The notes beneath the pieces were generated by a model. That model made no database searches, was not told where the DNA came from, and saw only the letters and a list, made by a program, of their open reading frames with translations. Below, one piece after another: positions 7,060 to 7,419 of a stretch of DNA of 7,419 nucleotides (within the stretch, counting starts at the first letter, position 1; every line of letters starts with the position of its first letter). Origin of the DNA: Planctomycetaceae bacterium UBA969 (GTDB lineage Bacteria; Planctomycetota; Planctomycetia; Gemmatales; Gemmataceae); NCBI GenBank assembly GCA_002303765.1, contig DBCB01000370.1:1-7419 (forward strand), given 5' to 3'. Position numbers and translations under genes: made by a program.

Positions 7060-7419
7060 TCAATTCTTTTTCTTTAATTCCATGGCTTTGAGAAGTTCTT
7101 TGAAACCTGGGAGTTCCCTAATGGGTTCCAAGTCTGGGTTTTTCTTTAGAAATTCGAGATCGGATAACCCTGCAAGCACAGCTTGTTGCAGTATCATTAC
7201 CGAGGTTTTTCCCAAATCGCTAACTAATTTGGTTCGTTCCGCATCAGAAAGCTTTTCCTGGTTTTTCACTGATGGAATTGCGCGGGACGCAAGGGAAGCT
7301 GCTTTGATCATATCGGTTGGTTTGGGGTTGGGAAGTTTTTGTGCTGCTTCAATCGCTTCAAGAGTCACGCTCGGTTTTATTGCAAAAATTGCTATTTCTG
7401 CCCCTAGCAATAATCGGTT
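7060..7419 (-). CDS. C-terminal part of an unidentified protein with a planctomycete kinase/TPR-type tail (5' partial)
   Basis: The frame is open to the right edge: codons upstream of the TTG at 7410 read N-R-L with no stop, so the real start is probably outside the window. 119 residues are visible, ending at a TGA. The sequence is alanine- and lysine-rich and helical. Its end, ILQQAVLAGLSDLEFLKKNP followed by DLEPIRELPGFKELL, closely resembles the last helix-turn segment (AV-x-AG-...-L-KK-DPDL-x-PLR-...-F-x-LL) that I associate with planctomycete Ser/Thr kinases and TPR proteins. No catalytic residues are visible, so a kinase cannot be claimed. It is on the same strand as the cytochromes, about 100-170 bp upstream, so a shared transcript is possible. 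Confidence 0.6.
   Translation of the reverse strand, partial: NRLLLGAEIAIFAIKPSVTLEAIEAAQKLPNPKPTDMIKAASLASRAIPSVKNQEKLSDAERTKLVSDLGKTSVMILQQAVLAGLSDLEFLKKNPDLEPIRELPGFKELLKAMELKKKN

Noticed and set aside
7060..7410. Complete small protein starting at TTG 7410
   Set aside because: The frame stays open to the window edge and the TTG has no visible ribosome-binding context; a partial gene is more likely.

Overview
The window looks like planctomycete chromosomal DNA. The evidence is a formylglycine-type sulfatase with a signal peptide, two tandem secreted multiheme c-type cytochromes of the cytochrome c554-like kind, an isochorismatase-fold hydrolase carrying a C-terminal beta-sandwich, and a C-terminal tail of the type that often ends planctomycete Ser/Thr kinases and TPR proteins. 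Base composition leans to AT (by eye, mid-40s % GC), low for many cultured planctomycetes, so a freshwater or uncultured lineage is plausible; this is inference. There are no RNA genes, CRISPR arrays or insertion sequences, and no gap longer than about 170 bases lacks a gene.

Left half (1-3528, + strand): a cysteine hydrolase open at the left edge (1-765), a protein of unknown function with a clear internal duplication (777-1712), and a secreted sulfatase (1738-3528). Spacings are 11 and 25 bp, consistent with one transcript. A palindrome at 3584-3602 followed by a T-rich run is a candidate end for it.

Right half (3594-7419, - strand): transcription converges on the left block. Reading right to left there is the C-terminal end of an unidentified protein (7060-7419, open at the right edge), a spacer of about 100-170 bp, and two paralogous multiheme cytochromes (5451-6890/6956 and 3594-5447). 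The cytochromes are separated by 3 bp, and the ribosome-binding site of the second lies inside the last codons of the first. Both have an export signal, five heme attachment motifs and a heme-free C-terminal half. They probably act together in extracytoplasmic electron transfer, but their donor and acceptor are not visible here.

The items most worth a second look are the duplicated unknown protein at 777-1712, the hydrolase/beta-sandwich fusion next to it, and the cytochrome pair in which one copy has an expanded CX4CH first heme motif. I do not see convincing evidence of a wholly new system.
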